A DNA stretch of 33,068 nt from Desulfitibacter sp. BRH_c19 (GTDB lineage: Bacteria; Bacillota; DSM-16504; Desulfitibacterales; Desulfitibacteraceae), in contig LOER01000035.1 of assembly GCA_001515945.1 (NCBI GenBank), forward strand, positions 1 through 33,068. The letters are read 5' to 3'. A program made the position numbers and the translations under genes. The number at the start of each line of letters is the position of its first letter. Position 1 is the first letter of the stretch. The notes below the pieces were generated by a model. The model had not been told where the DNA came from and made no database searches. It worked only from the letters and a program-made list of their open reading frames with translations. Positions 14,340 to 23,056 of this stretch are shown here, piece by piece.

Positions 14340-15170
14340 TTATATAGCCACAGGAATATTTCTTATTTGCGGGCCACTTTGATAGTTGTCTAAAACAAAG
14401 TCTTCTACTTTAAAATCATAAAAATCTCTTTTCTCTAAATTAATCAGCAATTTTGGGGCTGGATATGGGGTTCTTGTAATCAGTTCAGAAATTAGAGGTA
14501 TATGTCTATCGTATATGTGTGCATCTGCAATAACGTGAACTAGTTCGCCAACCTCAAGGTTGTTTACTTGAGCTAAGATATGTACCAAAATTGCATACTG
14601 CGTGACATTCCAGTTATTTGCAACAAAAATATCTTGAGAACGTTGATTTAGTATAGCATTTAGCTTTTTGTCAGTAACATTAAAATTCATACTATATGCA
14701 CAAGGATAAAGGTTCATCTCATGTAAGTCACTATGATTGTACATATTAACAATCATTCGTCTGCTATATGGATTATGCTTTAAATCGTACAGCAGCCTGT
14801 CTACTTGGTCAAATTCCCCCTCAGGATATTTATGCTTTATTCCTAATTGATAACCATATGCCTTCCCAATTGTACCATCCTTATTAGTCCAGCTATCCCA
14901 AATATTGCTATTAAGATTCTTAATGTTATTAGATTTTTTTTGCCATATCCAAAGTATTTCATCGATTGCGGCTTTTAAATTCGTCGGCCTTAATGTAAAA
15001 ATTGGAAACTCTTCAGAAAGATTATACCTATTAACAACCGCGAACTTTTTAATGGTATGAGCTGGGGTCCCATCTTCCCATTTAGCTCTTACGTTTTGAC
15101 CTTCAGACGAACTACCATTCTCAATGATATCTTTGCTCATTGCAATGAAAATATTATCAGCTATACTCAC
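14340..15170 (-). CDS. thyA: Thymidylate synthase (ThyA)
   Basis: A 276-residue ThyA of the Bacillus subtilis ThyA / phage phi3T subtype. The catalytic cysteine is C157 in NLYPCAYS. Phosphate-binding arginines are R137-R138 (YSRRMIV) and R177 in NQRSQDIFV, and DAHIYDRH (216-223) binds dUMP. It methylates dUMP with methylene-tetrahydrofolate, producing dihydrofolate for DfrA next door. The start is GTG with GAGGTAAG upstream. The gene sits between mrnC and rlmB, a place where many Clostridia carry flavin-dependent thyX. The loop around the active Cys is YPCAYS instead of the common PPCH, as in this subtype. Confidence 0.93.
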   Translation of the reverse strand: MSIADNIFIAMSKDIIENGSSSEGQNVRAKWEDGTPAHTIKKFAVVNRYNLSEEFPIFTLRPTNLKAAIDEILWIWQKKSNNIKNLNSNIWDSWTNKDGTIGKAYGYQLGIKHKYPEGEFDQVDRLLYDLKHNPYSRRMIVNMYNHSDLHEMNLYPCAYSMNFNVTDKKLNAILNQRSQDIFVANNWNVTQYAILVHILAQVNNLEVGELVHVIADAHIYDRHIPLISELITRTPYPAPKLLINLEKRDFYDFKVEDFVLDNYQSGPQIRNIPVAI

Positions 15171-15215
15171 ATAACTTACCTCGCTCTTTCAATTTACTTT
15201 TTTGCGCTTAGACAA

Positions 15216-15623
15216 TTATGCTTCCTTCTCTAAGTCTAACATATTTAGTATCTCCATTAACCTTTCCTTTTTGTTCTGTAAATATAAATATCCAAGAATG
15301 CTTTCAAGTCCTGTACTATATCGATAATCTGAAACATCTGCATTCTTTGGTACGGCTGACTTTGTGTTCCTACCCCTTTTCATTATTCTTATTTCATCCT
15401 CTGTAAGTTCTTCAGTAATTTTTCGCAGAAAATCAGCCTGTGCAGATGCCTTGACATATTTTACTGACTCACGATGTAACTGATTAACTTTTGATGGGCC
15501 TCTAGAAACCAAATGAGTTCTAACATATAGTTCATATACAGCATCACCAATATATGCCCATACTAGCGGATTCATTAAATCTGGATTAGCATCCTTTGTT
15601 AATATATTAAAATCTAAATCCAT
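15216..15623 (-). CDS. mrnC: Mini-ribonuclease III
   Basis: A 135-residue RNase III catalytic domain with no double-stranded-RNA-binding domain. The signature is PLVWAYIGDAVYELYVR (with the acidic pair of the active site), then KYVKASAQADFLRKI and RGRNTKSAVPKNADVSDYRY. It matures the 3' and 5' ends of 23S rRNA in Firmicutes. The start at 15623 is preferred over 15629 because GAGGAG sits 7 nt before the former and only 1 nt before the latter. It lies 12-18 bp after cysS and is probably co-transcribed in the cysE-cysS-mrnC unit. Confidence 0.93.
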   Translation of the reverse strand: MDLDFNILTKDANPDLMNPLVWAYIGDAVYELYVRTHLVSRGPSKVNQLHRESVKYVKASAQADFLRKITEELTEDEIRIMKRGRNTKSAVPKNADVSDYRYSTGLESILGYLYLQNKKERLMEILNMLDLEKEA

Positions 15624-15641
15624 TTTCATACTCCTCTTTTT

Positions 15642-17087
15642 TTACACTAATTTCCATTTGGTGCCCTGGGGACTATCCTCCACGACAATACCTTTTTCCT
15701 TTAGGGAATCCCTTATTTTATCAGCAATTGCCCACTGTTTTTGTTGACGAGCATCGGAACGAAGCTGTAATAGTATTTCCATTAAATCATCTACTAGACC
15801 ATCACTTGAATTTGAATTATCAGCTGTGTCTCCTTCTATATCAAATAGCAACCCTAAAACCGTGCCTCCAAGCTGTTCCAATGCTGAATCTGCTCTCCTT
15901 AGAGCGACCTTTGTTTTAGAGGTGAGTATAAAGGAAGCAGAATTTATAACACTATTCATTTCCCTAGTAAAGTCAAACAAAGCTGCAATTGCTAAAGCAG
16001 TATTAAAATCGTCATCCATTGCTTCAGAAAATTTTCTTTCTAGATCATCAACTATTGTAAATATTTCCTTTGTCTCATTTTCTTTTTGCTCTTCAGGGCT
16101 ATCCAGAAGTTCTGTTAAAGCTGTTTTAAGATTTTTAATCTTTTCTAAACTTTTAGTGGCAACCACAAGTTTTTGATCATCAAAATCCAATGGACTTCTG
16201 TAATGTGTAGCCAGTAAATAGAACCTAACTGCATCTGGAGAGAATTTCTCTAATATCTCCCTAACTAAAAAGAAATTCCCGAGAGATTTTGACATCTTTT
16301 CTTGATTTACTGTTATAAAGCCGTTATGTAACCAATATTTGGCAAACCCGCAGTCGCAAGCCTTTGATTGGGCTCTTTCATTTTCATGATGAGGAAATAC
16401 TAAGTCATGTCCACCACCATGAATATCAAAATGCTCTCCAAGGTACTTCAGAGACATGACTGAACATTCAATATGCCATCCCGGTCTACCCTCACCCCAT
16501 GGACTTGACCATGATAGTTCTCCCGATTTCGCTTTCTTCCATAATGCAAAGTCCAATGGATCTTTTTTTCGTTCATCAACCTGAATCCGAGCACCAGCCT
16601 TTAATTCATCCAAACTCCTGCCTGACAGTTTCCCATAGTCTTTAAAATGCCTTACATCAAAGTAAACATCTCCTTCTACTTCATATGCTTGTTCTTTTTT
16701 TATTAGTTTTTGGACCATCAGAATAATATCATCAATGTGATCACTAACCTTGGGATGGATGTCAGCCCTTCTTACATTAAGTCTATCTGCATCTTTAAAA
16801 TATGCTTGAATATACTTTTTAGCTAGCTCTAGTGGAGGTATTTTCTCATCCTTTGCTTTATTAATAATTTTGTCATCAATGTCAGTAAAGTTTTGTATAT
16901 ACATAACATTATATCCTTTATATTCAATGTAGCGCCTAATAGTATCAAAAACAACTATAGGTCTAGCGTTACCCAGGTGAATATAATTATAGGTGGTAGG
17001 TCCACATACATACATTTTAACCTTCCCAGGGGTAATTGTTTCCATTATTTCCTTTTTTCTTGCTAATGTATTATATAATTTAATCAT
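15642..17087 (-). CDS. cysS: Cysteinyl-tRNA synthetase
   Basis: A 481-residue class I synthetase. Zinc ligands are C28 (MYVCGPT), C208 (WHIECSVMS), H233 and E237 ([10 protein letters not shown]). The HIGH motif is HLGN (37-40) and KMSKS is at 264-268. It charges tRNA-Cys. The start codon lies 8 bp inside the 3' end of cysE, so the two are translationally coupled and share the Cys T-box leader at 17856-18215. When cysteine is short, uncharged tRNA-Cys would raise both cysteine synthesis and charging capacity. Confidence 0.97.
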   Translation of the reverse strand: MIKLYNTLARKKEIMETITPGKVKMYVCGPTTYNYIHLGNARPIVVFDTIRRYIEYKGYNVMYIQNFTDIDDKIINKAKDEKIPPLELAKKYIQAYFKDADRLNVRRADIHPKVSDHIDDIILMVQKLIKKEQAYEVEGDVYFDVRHFKDYGKLSGRSLDELKAGARIQVDERKKDPLDFALWKKAKSGELSWSSPWGEGRPGWHIECSVMSLKYLGEHFDIHGGGHDLVFPHHENERAQSKACDCGFAKYWLHNGFITVNQEKMSKSLGNFFLVREILEKFSPDAVRFYLLATHYRSPLDFDDQKLVVATKSLEKIKNLKTALTELLDSPEEQKENETKEIFTIVDDLERKFSEAMDDDFNTALAIAALFDFTREMNSVINSASFILTSKTKVALRRADSALEQLGGTVLGLLFDIEGDTADNSNSSDGLVDDLMEILLQLRSDARQQKQWAIADKIRDSLKEKGIVVEDSPQGTKWKLV

Positions 17088-17754
17088 TACTGCCTTCCTC
17101 CAGTTCTTTTATTCGGTTTTCCAGCTTACCTAGACGGTCTTCAAGACAGTCTATCATTTCCGAGATAGGATCTGGTAATTTACCATGGTTTAAATCTATA
17201 GAATGTTGAGTTGTTATTTCACTACAGTCAATCTTACTGCCATCCATCTTAACTATCTTACCAGGAACCCCAACTACTGTACAATTAGGGGGAACATCCT
17301 TTAGAACTACTGAGCCTGCACCAATCTTAACATCGTCTCCGATAGTTATGGAGCCTAAGACCTTAGCACCTGTGCTTACAACTACATTATTGCCAATTGT
17401 AGGATGCCTTTTACCCTTTTCCTTGCCAGTACCTCCTAGAGTTACTCCTTGGTATAGGGTAACATTAGAACCAATTTCTGTAGTTTCCCCAATGACAACA
17501 CCCATTCCATGATCTATAAAAAGTCCATCCCCAATCTTTGCACCTGGGTGAATCTCTATACCAGTAAAAAATCTACTTATTTGTGAAAGAAATCGTGACA
17601 ATACCAAAAAGTTCTTTTTATATAGATAATGGTTAACCCGATGCATTAAAACTGCATGTAATCCAGGGTAATTCAATATTACTTCTAAGACACTTTTTGC
17701 TGCAGGATCCCTTTCAAAAACTATCTGAACATCTTTTCTGACTCTCTTAAACAT
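17080..17754 (-). CDS. cysE: Serine O-acetyltransferase
   Basis: About 224 residues. An N-terminal helical domain is followed by a left-handed beta-helix with hexapeptide repeats: [20 protein letters not shown], then [20 protein letters not shown] and further turns, ending in VGVPGKIV. The active-site His (IDHGMG) and the [15 protein letters not shown] loop are intact. It makes O-acetylserine from serine and acetyl-CoA, the first step of cysteine synthesis. The start at 17754 is preferred (GGGGGA about 5 nt upstream); the ATG at 17766 has no Shine-Dalgarno. It is the first gene behind the Cys T-box. Confidence 0.93.
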   Translation of the reverse strand: MFKRVRKDVQIVFERDPAAKSVLEVILNYPGLHAVLMHRVNHYLYKKNFLVLSRFLSQISRFFTGIEIHPGAKIGDGLFIDHGMGVVIGETTEIGSNVTLYQGVTLGGTGKEKGKRHPTIGNNVVVSTGAKVLGSITIGDDVKIGAGSVVLKDVPPNCTVVGVPGKIVKMDGSKIDCSEITTQHSIDLNHGKLPDPISEMIDCLEDRLGKLENRIKELEEGSND

Positions 17755-17855
17755 AGAATCCCCCATTTTTTGAGATTAATTAGCTTCTCCCCGTATTCTT
17801 CTAACATTGGCTTCATACCAGCTTCGAGATGCTAGAAGTATGTCCCCAACTATAC

Positions 17856-18215
17856 AAAAAAATCCTTCGCTTATTTCAGAGGCGAAGGATTCCCGCGGTT
17901 CCACTCTGTTTGGATAGAAAACATCCCAACTTATTAGCCAATAACGAGGCTAACCGCAACTGCCTATAAACAGGATTCTTGACTTCAGGTGGAGTGTTTA
18001 CTCCATTTGAAGGTTAGAAACCGTTATCCAGGGACGTAGCACCGCTTATCTCCCACTTACGCCAAAAGCTAGCGGTGATAGTCATCGGACAAAATCCATT
18101 TTCAGCAGTTAGGTTTCTAGGTGCATTCGTCGGCTTAGACCGGATCCTTTCAGCCAAAAGGGATCCTCTCTGTAGGTTATAGACCGATTACCCTCCTAGT
18201 CATTACCTTTAGTGA
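17856..18215 (-). promoter_or_regulatory. T-box leader, specifier TGC (Cys), controlling cysE-cysS
   Basis: The minus strand carries AGGAGGGTAATCGG in stem I and a specifier loop GAATGCACC with the codon TGC at 18123-18125, which reads cysteine. The T-box sequence AGAGTGGAACCGCGGG lies at 17893-17908 and an intrinsic terminator at 17856-17892 (AATCCTTCGCC/GCGAAGGATT with TTTTTTT). The specifier agrees with the downstream cysE-cysS genes. Uncharged tRNA-Cys should stabilise the antiterminator. Confidence 0.95.
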
Positions 18216-18228
18216 TTTTTTGTTTCAC

Positions 18229-18257
18229 ATTATAAGGGTTTAGATACTACATGTCAA
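18229..18257 (-). promoter_or_regulatory. Sigma-A promoter of the Cys T-box operon
   Basis: Consensus TTGACA (18252-18257) and TATAAT (18229-18234) with a 17-bp spacer, just upstream of the T-box leader and 45 bp after the gltX stop. Confidence 0.9.
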
Positions 18258-18300
18258 CAACTTTAGCTATTATAATATATTATTTATTTTCTACTTATTA

Positions 18301-19755
18301 TTATATTTGAGACATGGAGTTTTGTATCCTATTTGCTATTCTTTCTGGTCCTAAAAGGGGAATCAAATCATGCATTTCTGGTCCTTTAGTCTTTCCTGTG
18401 AGGGCAACCCTAACCGGCATGAAAACCTTTTTACCCCCAAGGCTTAAATCTGTGCAGATTTCTTTTAACATAGCTTTTACGCCTTCTGGATTTAGTGCTC
18501 CTTTTTCAATCTTTCTCTGTAAAAGCTGGAGAACTTGTGGTACTTGCTCACCCTTTAATGCTTCGATGGCCTTATCATCCTCTACTTTAAATTCATCATT
18601 AAAATAAACATCCACATGCTCTGTAATCTCAGCCATATAGGCAATATATTTTCTAGCTACACTTACAACCCCTTGGAGCCACATCTCCTTCTCTGAGTCT
18701 ATGTCTGCATGGATATATCCAGCTTCTTGAAGGTAGGGTATTGCCATTTTGGTAATCATGTCAATAGCGGTGTTACGAATATAATAACCATTAAGATGAT
18801 TTAACTTCTCAATATCAAATACTGCAGGGCTTTTCGAGACCCTATCTAATGAAAATTTTTCAATAAGTTGTTCCATTGAAAAGATCTCCTCTTCCCCTTC
18901 AGGGGACCAACCCATCAAAGCTAAGAAATTTATAAGGGCTTCTGGTAAATAGCCTTTCTTTCTATATTCCTCTACTGAAGTATCCCCATCTCTCTTACTC
19001 ATCTTGGAGCGGTCTTTACCCAAAATCAAAGATACATGAGCAAATGTAGGTATTGGTAACCCCAGGGCTTTATATAGCAGAATTTGACGAGGTGTATTTG
19101 TAAGGTGTTCCTCACCCCTAATAACATGGGTTATTTCCATAGTGGCATCATCTAAAACAACTGCGAAATTATATGTAGGTATCCCATCAGACTTTACAAT
19201 AATAAAGTCACCAATGCCATCCGATTCAAAAGTTACAATACCTCTAACCTTATCATCTATTCTAATGGCCTCACCTTCTGGTACCCTAAAACGGACTACG
19301 CTTTTACGATTTTTTGCAAGTTCTGCCCTTTCTTCTTTCGTCAGACTTCTACATTTGTTAAGATATCTAGGAAGCTCTCCATTTTGTCTACACAATTCCC
19401 TTTGTTCCTCTAACTCTTCCTCTGAACAATAGCATTCATAAGCCTTACCAGAGTCTAATAACTGTTTAACATATTTATCATAGATACTAAGTCTCTCAGT
19501 TTGCCTATACGGCTCATAAGGACCTCCAACATCTATCCCTTCATCCCAGTCTAATCCCAGCCAATTTAACGAGCCTTTAATATTATCTTCTGACTCCCTA
19601 CTGGAACGTTCTAAATCCGTATCTTCAATCCTTAGTACAAGGGTGCCCCCTAAACCCTTTGCAAATAAGAAATTAAAGAGAACTGATCTGGCACCACCAA
19701 TATGTAAAGGTCCTGTTGGACTAGGTGCAAACCTTACCCTGACCTTTTCTTTCAT
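18301..19755 (-). CDS. gltX: Glutamyl-tRNA synthetase
   Basis: A 484-residue class I synthetase. The HIGH motif lies in PSPTGPLHIGGARS (residues 11-24) and the KMSKS motif is SKMSKRDGD at about residue 255. A cysteine-containing zinc-like knob (YECYCSEEE, then CRQNG, then NKCRS) sits in the connecting peptide. It attaches Glu to tRNA-Glu and, in organisms using the Gln amidotransferase route, also to tRNA-Gln; which applies here cannot be seen. The start is ATG with GGAGGAAT upstream. It follows ispF by 82 bp and has a promoter overlapping the ispF 3' end. Confidence 0.95.
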   Translation of the reverse strand: MKEKVRVRFAPSPTGPLHIGGARSVLFNFLFAKGLGGTLVLRIEDTDLERSSRESEDNIKGSLNWLGLDWDEGIDVGGPYEPYRQTERLSIYDKYVKQLLDSGKAYECYCSEEELEEQRELCRQNGELPRYLNKCRSLTKEERAELAKNRKSVVRFRVPEGEAIRIDDKVRGIVTFESDGIGDFIIVKSDGIPTYNFAVVLDDATMEITHVIRGEEHLTNTPRQILLYKALGLPIPTFAHVSLILGKDRSKMSKRDGDTSVEEYRKKGYLPEALINFLALMGWSPEGEEEIFSMEQLIEKFSLDRVSKSPAVFDIEKLNHLNGYYIRNTAIDMITKMAIPYLQEAGYIHADIDSEKEMWLQGVVSVARKYIAYMAEITEHVDVYFNDEFKVEDDKAIEALKGEQVPQVLQLLQRKIEKGALNPEGVKAMLKEICTDLSLGGKKVFMPVRVALTGKTKGPEMHDLIPLLGPERIANRIQNSMSQI

Positions 19756-19831
19756 AATAATTCCTCCTTGTATACTTGTCTGTCTGCCTCATAACTGGGC
19801 ACCTAATATCACAATTTTGAAGTCAGAAATA

Positions 19832-19860
19832 ATTATATCATCTGCCATCTATCGGTACAA
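19832..19860 (-). promoter_or_regulatory. Putative sigma-A promoter of gltX
   Basis: TTGTAC (19855-19860) and TATAAT (19832-19837) with a 17-bp spacer. It overlaps the ispF stop-codon region. Confidence 0.6.
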
Positions 19861-20320
19861 CAGATGCTATGGACATAACTGCGATTCCTTCTTCTTTTCC
19901 CACAAAACCTAGCCCTTCAGTTGTGGTGGCTTTCACATTTACACAATTCTCCGGTACATCAAGACATCTGGCAATATTATAAATCATTTTAGGTATAAAG
20001 GATGCTAACTTTGGTTTCTGACATAAAATGGTTGTATCCAAGTTGTTAACCTTGTAGCCTTCTTCTAAAAGTATTTTATCCACTTTATCTAATAGCATCA
20101 AACTATCTGCACCTTTGTATTTTAAATCTGTATCCGGAAAATGATGCCCTATATCTCTTGAGGCTACCGCCCCTAACAAGGCATCCATTATAGAGTGGAG
20201 AAGTACATCTGCATCGGAATGTCCATCTAGACCCTTAGGATAATCAATCCTCACTCCACCTAGAATAAAATCTCGACCTTCAACTAATTTATGTACATCA
20301 TAACCTATCCCAAAACGCAC
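19838..20320 (-). CDS. ispF: 2-C-methyl-D-erythritol 2,4-cyclodiphosphate synthase
   Basis: A 160-residue IspF. Metal ligands D8 and H10 lie in GIGYDVHKL and H42 in [30 protein letters not shown] forms the C-terminal nucleotide-binding segment. It cyclises CDP-methylerythritol phosphate in the non-mevalonate (MEP) isoprenoid pathway. The start is GTG immediately after the ispD stop codon, with an AGGAGG Shine-Dalgarno inside the end of ispD, so the two are translationally coupled. Confidence 0.96.
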   Translation of the reverse strand: MRFGIGYDVHKLVEGRDFILGGVRIDYPKGLDGHSDADVLLHSIMDALLGAVASRDIGHHFPDTDLKYKGADSLMLLDKVDKILLEEGYKVNNLDTTILCQKPKLASFIPKMIYNIARCLDVPENCVNVKATTTEGLGFVGKEEGIAVMSIASVVPIDGR

Positions 20321-21016
20321 TTATAATATACCTCCTTGCTTTACTAGGTATTCTGCATAATCTAGATCTTCCTTGGTAGTAATTTTAATATTTCTATACT
20401 CTCCCAGAACTATCTTGACTAGATGGCCATATGCTTCCACCAAGGAAGCATCATCTGTTCCTTGAAATCCTTCCTTAAAAGCGTTATTGTAGCACTTTTC
20501 CAATAAACTTTTAGAAAAAACCTGAGGTGTCTGTACTGACCACAGGGAACTTCTTTCTAGTGTGTTTTGAACATACCCATCAGGCTTAGCTTGCTTTATA
20601 GTATCCTTTACGGGTACAGCAACTATTGCAGCACCTTTTTTAATCCCTGTCTCAATGGCCTCTTCTAGAACCTTCTGGGATAAAAAAGGTCGTGCACCAT
20701 CATGCACGACCACAAATTCTGAATCCTTAGGTACAGCTTGTAAGCCATTATATACTGATGCCCCTCTGGTATCTCCACCTGATACAACATTTAAGACTTT
20801 TTGTATGGAGTATTCTTTTATTAGACCTTTGCAGAAATCGACATCAGTTGCTGGAACCACTAGAACCGTTCCATTAATCTTGTCTTGTTTTTCCATTACT
20901 TCTAATGTGTATATCAGTAGTGGTTTATTATTTAGAGTTAGGTACTGTTTTTTAACCTGAGTCCCCATTCGGCTACCAAAGCCAGCTGCTACCACTATAC
21001 TAGTTACGTAAGGCAC
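20321..21016 (-). CDS. ispD: 2-C-methyl-D-erythritol 4-phosphate cytidylyltransferase
   Basis: A 231-residue nucleotidyltransferase. The N-terminal signature is VVAAGFGSRMGTQVKKQYL, with KKQ where PKQ is usual, followed by VVVHDGARPF and VPVKDTIK. It activates methylerythritol phosphate with CTP, the step before IspE and IspF in the MEP pathway. The GTG start overlaps the 3' end of the yacL gene by 17 bp, so the three genes form one operon. No other MEP gene is in the window. Confidence 0.95.
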   Translation of the reverse strand: MPYVTSIVVAAGFGSRMGTQVKKQYLTLNNKPLLIYTLEVMEKQDKINGTVLVVPATDVDFCKGLIKEYSIQKVLNVVSGGDTRGASVYNGLQAVPKDSEFVVVHDGARPFLSQKVLEEAIETGIKKGAAIVAVPVKDTIKQAKPDGYVQNTLERSSLWSVQTPQVFSKSLLEKCYNNAFKEGFQGTDDASLVEAYGHLVKIVLGEYRNIKITTKEDLDYAEYLVKQGGIL

Positions 21017-22136
21017 CTGCTTTCACCTCTCCCCAGGAAGACTTGGTACCATTGTTATTCTTCTCGGCACCCTTTGGTTTAGCAAAAATCATTCTACCAG
21101 CAGCCGTTTGTAAAACACTTGTCACTATAACATGTATAGTTTGGTTAATATATTTTCTTCCATTTTCAACTACTATCATAGTACCATCATCAAGATATGC
21201 TACTCCCTGACCACTTTCTTTACCGTCTTTTATCACTTGAACTACCATTTCTTCTCCAGGTAGAACAATTGGTTTTACTGCATTAGCAAGTTCATTAATA
21301 TTTAATACCTTTACACCTTGCAATTCTGCAACCTTATTTAGATTGTAGTCATTTGTAACCACCTGACCATTTAGCATCTGAGCAAGTCTGACAAGTTTAC
21401 TGTCCACTTCTACCACATCCGCAATATCTTCCTCATAGATTTGAACCTTAATATCCAGTTCTTTGCGAATTTTATTGAGGATGTCTAAGCCTCTTCTTCC
21501 CCTATTCCTTTTTAATGCATCAGACGAATCAGCAATATGTCTCAATTCTTCAAGTACAAAACCAGGGATAAGAAGAGTTCCCTCAACAAAACCAGTTTTG
21601 CAAATGTCTGAAATACGGCCATCTATAATGACACTTGTGTCTAGTATTTTATATCCATCATTTTTGGATACTGACTTAACTTGCTTGTCTTTCCCAAACT
21701 TAAAAATATTTGTTACGGAAAGAATTTCATCTCTTTTCTTTGTTCCTACACTCCAACCTACATAACCAAATACAACACTAGTAATCATTGGTATATAGTC
21801 CCCAACGAAAGGGAGCGCAGAAAATGAAACGCCTAATAAATTGGCTATAATAAGTCCAATAATAATACCTATAACACCTGCAACTATATCATACGTAGGT
21901 GTTTTTTGCAGTTTCACTTCAAGCCATTCTGTTAATTGAATTATGCTATTGATGATTAATGGTGCAATGGTAAAACCAATTAATGCTGTGACTATGGTGA
22001 TAAGGCCTGCTATTGCCCATTTTACCTGCTGGGGTATGTCACCTGTGAAGTTTAAATCTAATACATACACAGTTACGGAAAAACTCACAGCCGCAATGAT
22101 TAATGCAATAATTATTCTAGCTATTTTTTTGAACAT
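21000..22136 (-). CDS. yacL: PIN/TRAM-domain membrane protein (YacL family)
   Basis: A 378-residue protein. Four hydrophobic helices occupy residues about 5-28, 38-66, 83-107 and 108-128. A PIN nuclease-like domain follows, starting ILDTSVIIDGRISDI at about 165 with the conserved acidic residues. A C-terminal TRAM-like RNA-binding beta-barrel spans about 295-350 (PGEEMVVQVIKDGKESGQGV). It matches YacL, conserved next to ispD in Firmicutes. It presumably acts on RNA at the membrane, but no substrate is established. The Shine-Dalgarno AAGGAGGTG precedes the ATG. It has its own promoter and lies after a terminator, so it leads the yacL-ispD-ispF unit. Confidence 0.9.
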   Translation of the reverse strand: MFKKIARIIIALIIAAVSFSVTVYVLDLNFTGDIPQQVKWAIAGLITIVTALIGFTIAPLIINSIIQLTEWLEVKLQKTPTYDIVAGVIGIIIGLIIANLLGVSFSALPFVGDYIPMITSVVFGYVGWSVGTKKRDEILSVTNIFKFGKDKQVKSVSKNDGYKILDTSVIIDGRISDICKTGFVEGTLLIPGFVLEELRHIADSSDALKRNRGRRGLDILNKIRKELDIKVQIYEEDIADVVEVDSKLVRLAQMLNGQVVTNDYNLNKVAELQGVKVLNINELANAVKPIVLPGEEMVVQVIKDGKESGQGVAYLDDGTMIVVENGRKYINQTIHVIVTSVLQTAAGRMIFAKPKGAEKNNNGTKSSWGEVKAGALRN

Positions 22137-22177
22137 TAGTTCACCTCCTTCTTATAGTTTAACTAGCTACTGCAACT

Positions 22178-22206
22178 ATTATACAAATATCTGGAAATAG
22201 GTGCAA
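22178..22206 (-). promoter_or_regulatory. Sigma-A promoter of yacL-ispD-ispF
   Basis: TTGCAC (22201-22206) and TATAAT (22178-22183) with a 17-bp spacer, 42 bp before the yacL start. Confidence 0.75.
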
Positions 22207-22231
22207 GAAGTATCTGTTTCTTTAGACAAAT

Positions 22232-22259
22232 AAAAAAAGGAACTGTTAGTTAGTTCCCT
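22232..22259 (-). terminator. Terminator of carD
   Basis: AGGGAACT/AGTTCCT stem (22252-22259 with 22238-22244) followed on the minus strand by TTTTTTTATTTG, starting right at the carD stop codon. Confidence 0.85.
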
Positions 22260-22260
22260 T

Positions 22261-22737
22261 CTAAGCTAACACTTTCTGTATCATAGTTTCCACTTGTTCT
22301 TCACCCACATCATTGACTAATACTAGTTCACTAACCAGAATACGTTTGGCACTCTCTAACATCTTTCTTTCACCTGTGGATAAACCCTTATCTTTGTCTC
22401 TAATAGCTAGATTTCGCACGACCTCGGCGACTTCAAAAATATTTCCACTTTTTATCTTATCCATGTTAGCTCTAAATCTTTTATTCCAACTAACATTCAT
22501 CGTGCTATTTCGGTCTTGTAGAATTCCCATTACTTCAGACATCTCTTGTGAATTTATAACTTGACGCAACCCAATATCCTGAACATTATCCATGGGAACC
22601 ATAACCTTCATTTCGCCGATTGGAATCTTCATTATATAATAACTTCTTATTTCTCCTAAAACTTCTCTCTCTTCAATGGATTCTATTATTCCTGCCCCGT
22701 GCATGGGATATACAACCTTGTCGCCGACTTTAAACAT
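22261..22737 (-). CDS. carD: CarD/CdnL-family RNA polymerase-binding transcription regulator
   Basis: A 158-residue CarD_CdnL_TRCF protein. The N-terminal Tudor-like domain (FKVGDKVVYPMHGAGIIESI, then YYIMKIPIGEMKVMVPMDNV) is the module that binds the RNA polymerase beta subunit. The helical C-terminus (KSGNIFEVAEVVRNLAIRDK, then ERKMLESAKRILVSELVLV) binds DNA upstream of -10. Family members stabilise open complexes at rRNA and housekeeping promoters. It is monocistronic, driven by two tandem sigma-A promoters and closed by a terminator. GGAGGT precedes the ATG. Confidence 0.93.
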   Translation of the reverse strand: MFKVGDKVVYPMHGAGIIESIEEREVLGEIRSYYIMKIPIGEMKVMVPMDNVQDIGLRQVINSQEMSEVMGILQDRNSTMNVSWNKRFRANMDKIKSGNIFEVAEVVRNLAIRDKDKGLSTGERKMLESAKRILVSELVLVNDVGEEQVETMIQKVLA

Positions 22738-22773
22738 TCGTTTACCTCCATGGGGTAATCATAGTATATCATA

Positions 22774-22842
22774 AGTATACCAGTTAGGATGAATTTATGT
22801 CAAATAGCAATTATTATATCATAAGCATTAAAAACCTGTCAA
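22774..22842 (-). promoter_or_regulatory. Tandem sigma-A promoters of carD
   Basis: The upstream promoter has TTGACA (22837-22842) and TATAAT (22813-22818). The downstream promoter has TTGACA (22798-22803) and TATACT (22774-22779). Both have perfect -35 boxes and 18-bp spacers. Confidence 0.8.
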
Positions 22843-22964
22843 TCAGCCTAACGCTATTTTTTTTGCAGTTATTTAATGCAAGTTAATACTGGGTTTAATC
22901 ACATATCTTTGAATTCAAATAATATGCATCTTTTAAACTGGTAATATCTTATTCTTTCATTTCA

Positions 22965-22994
22965 TTGACAAGACAAGTCTTTTGTCAGTATAAT
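22965..22994 (+). promoter_or_regulatory. Sigma-A promoter with embedded inverted repeat, for the 23057 gene
   Basis: Perfect TTGACA (22965-22970) and TATAAT (22989-22994) with an 18-bp spacer. TGACAAGAC and GTCTTTTGTCA form a hyphenated inverted repeat that spans the -35 box and spacer, the right place for a repressor operator. Confidence 0.75.
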
Positions 22995-23056
22995 TAAAAT
23001 ACAAAAGCTATTGAAGCAATTTCAAGCAAGGATCAACCTAGCAAAGGAGTGAAAGA

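Noticed and set aside
22232-22259. Attenuator for yacL
   Set aside because: The hairpin directly follows the carD stop, and yacL has its own promoter downstream of it, so it is an ordinary terminator.
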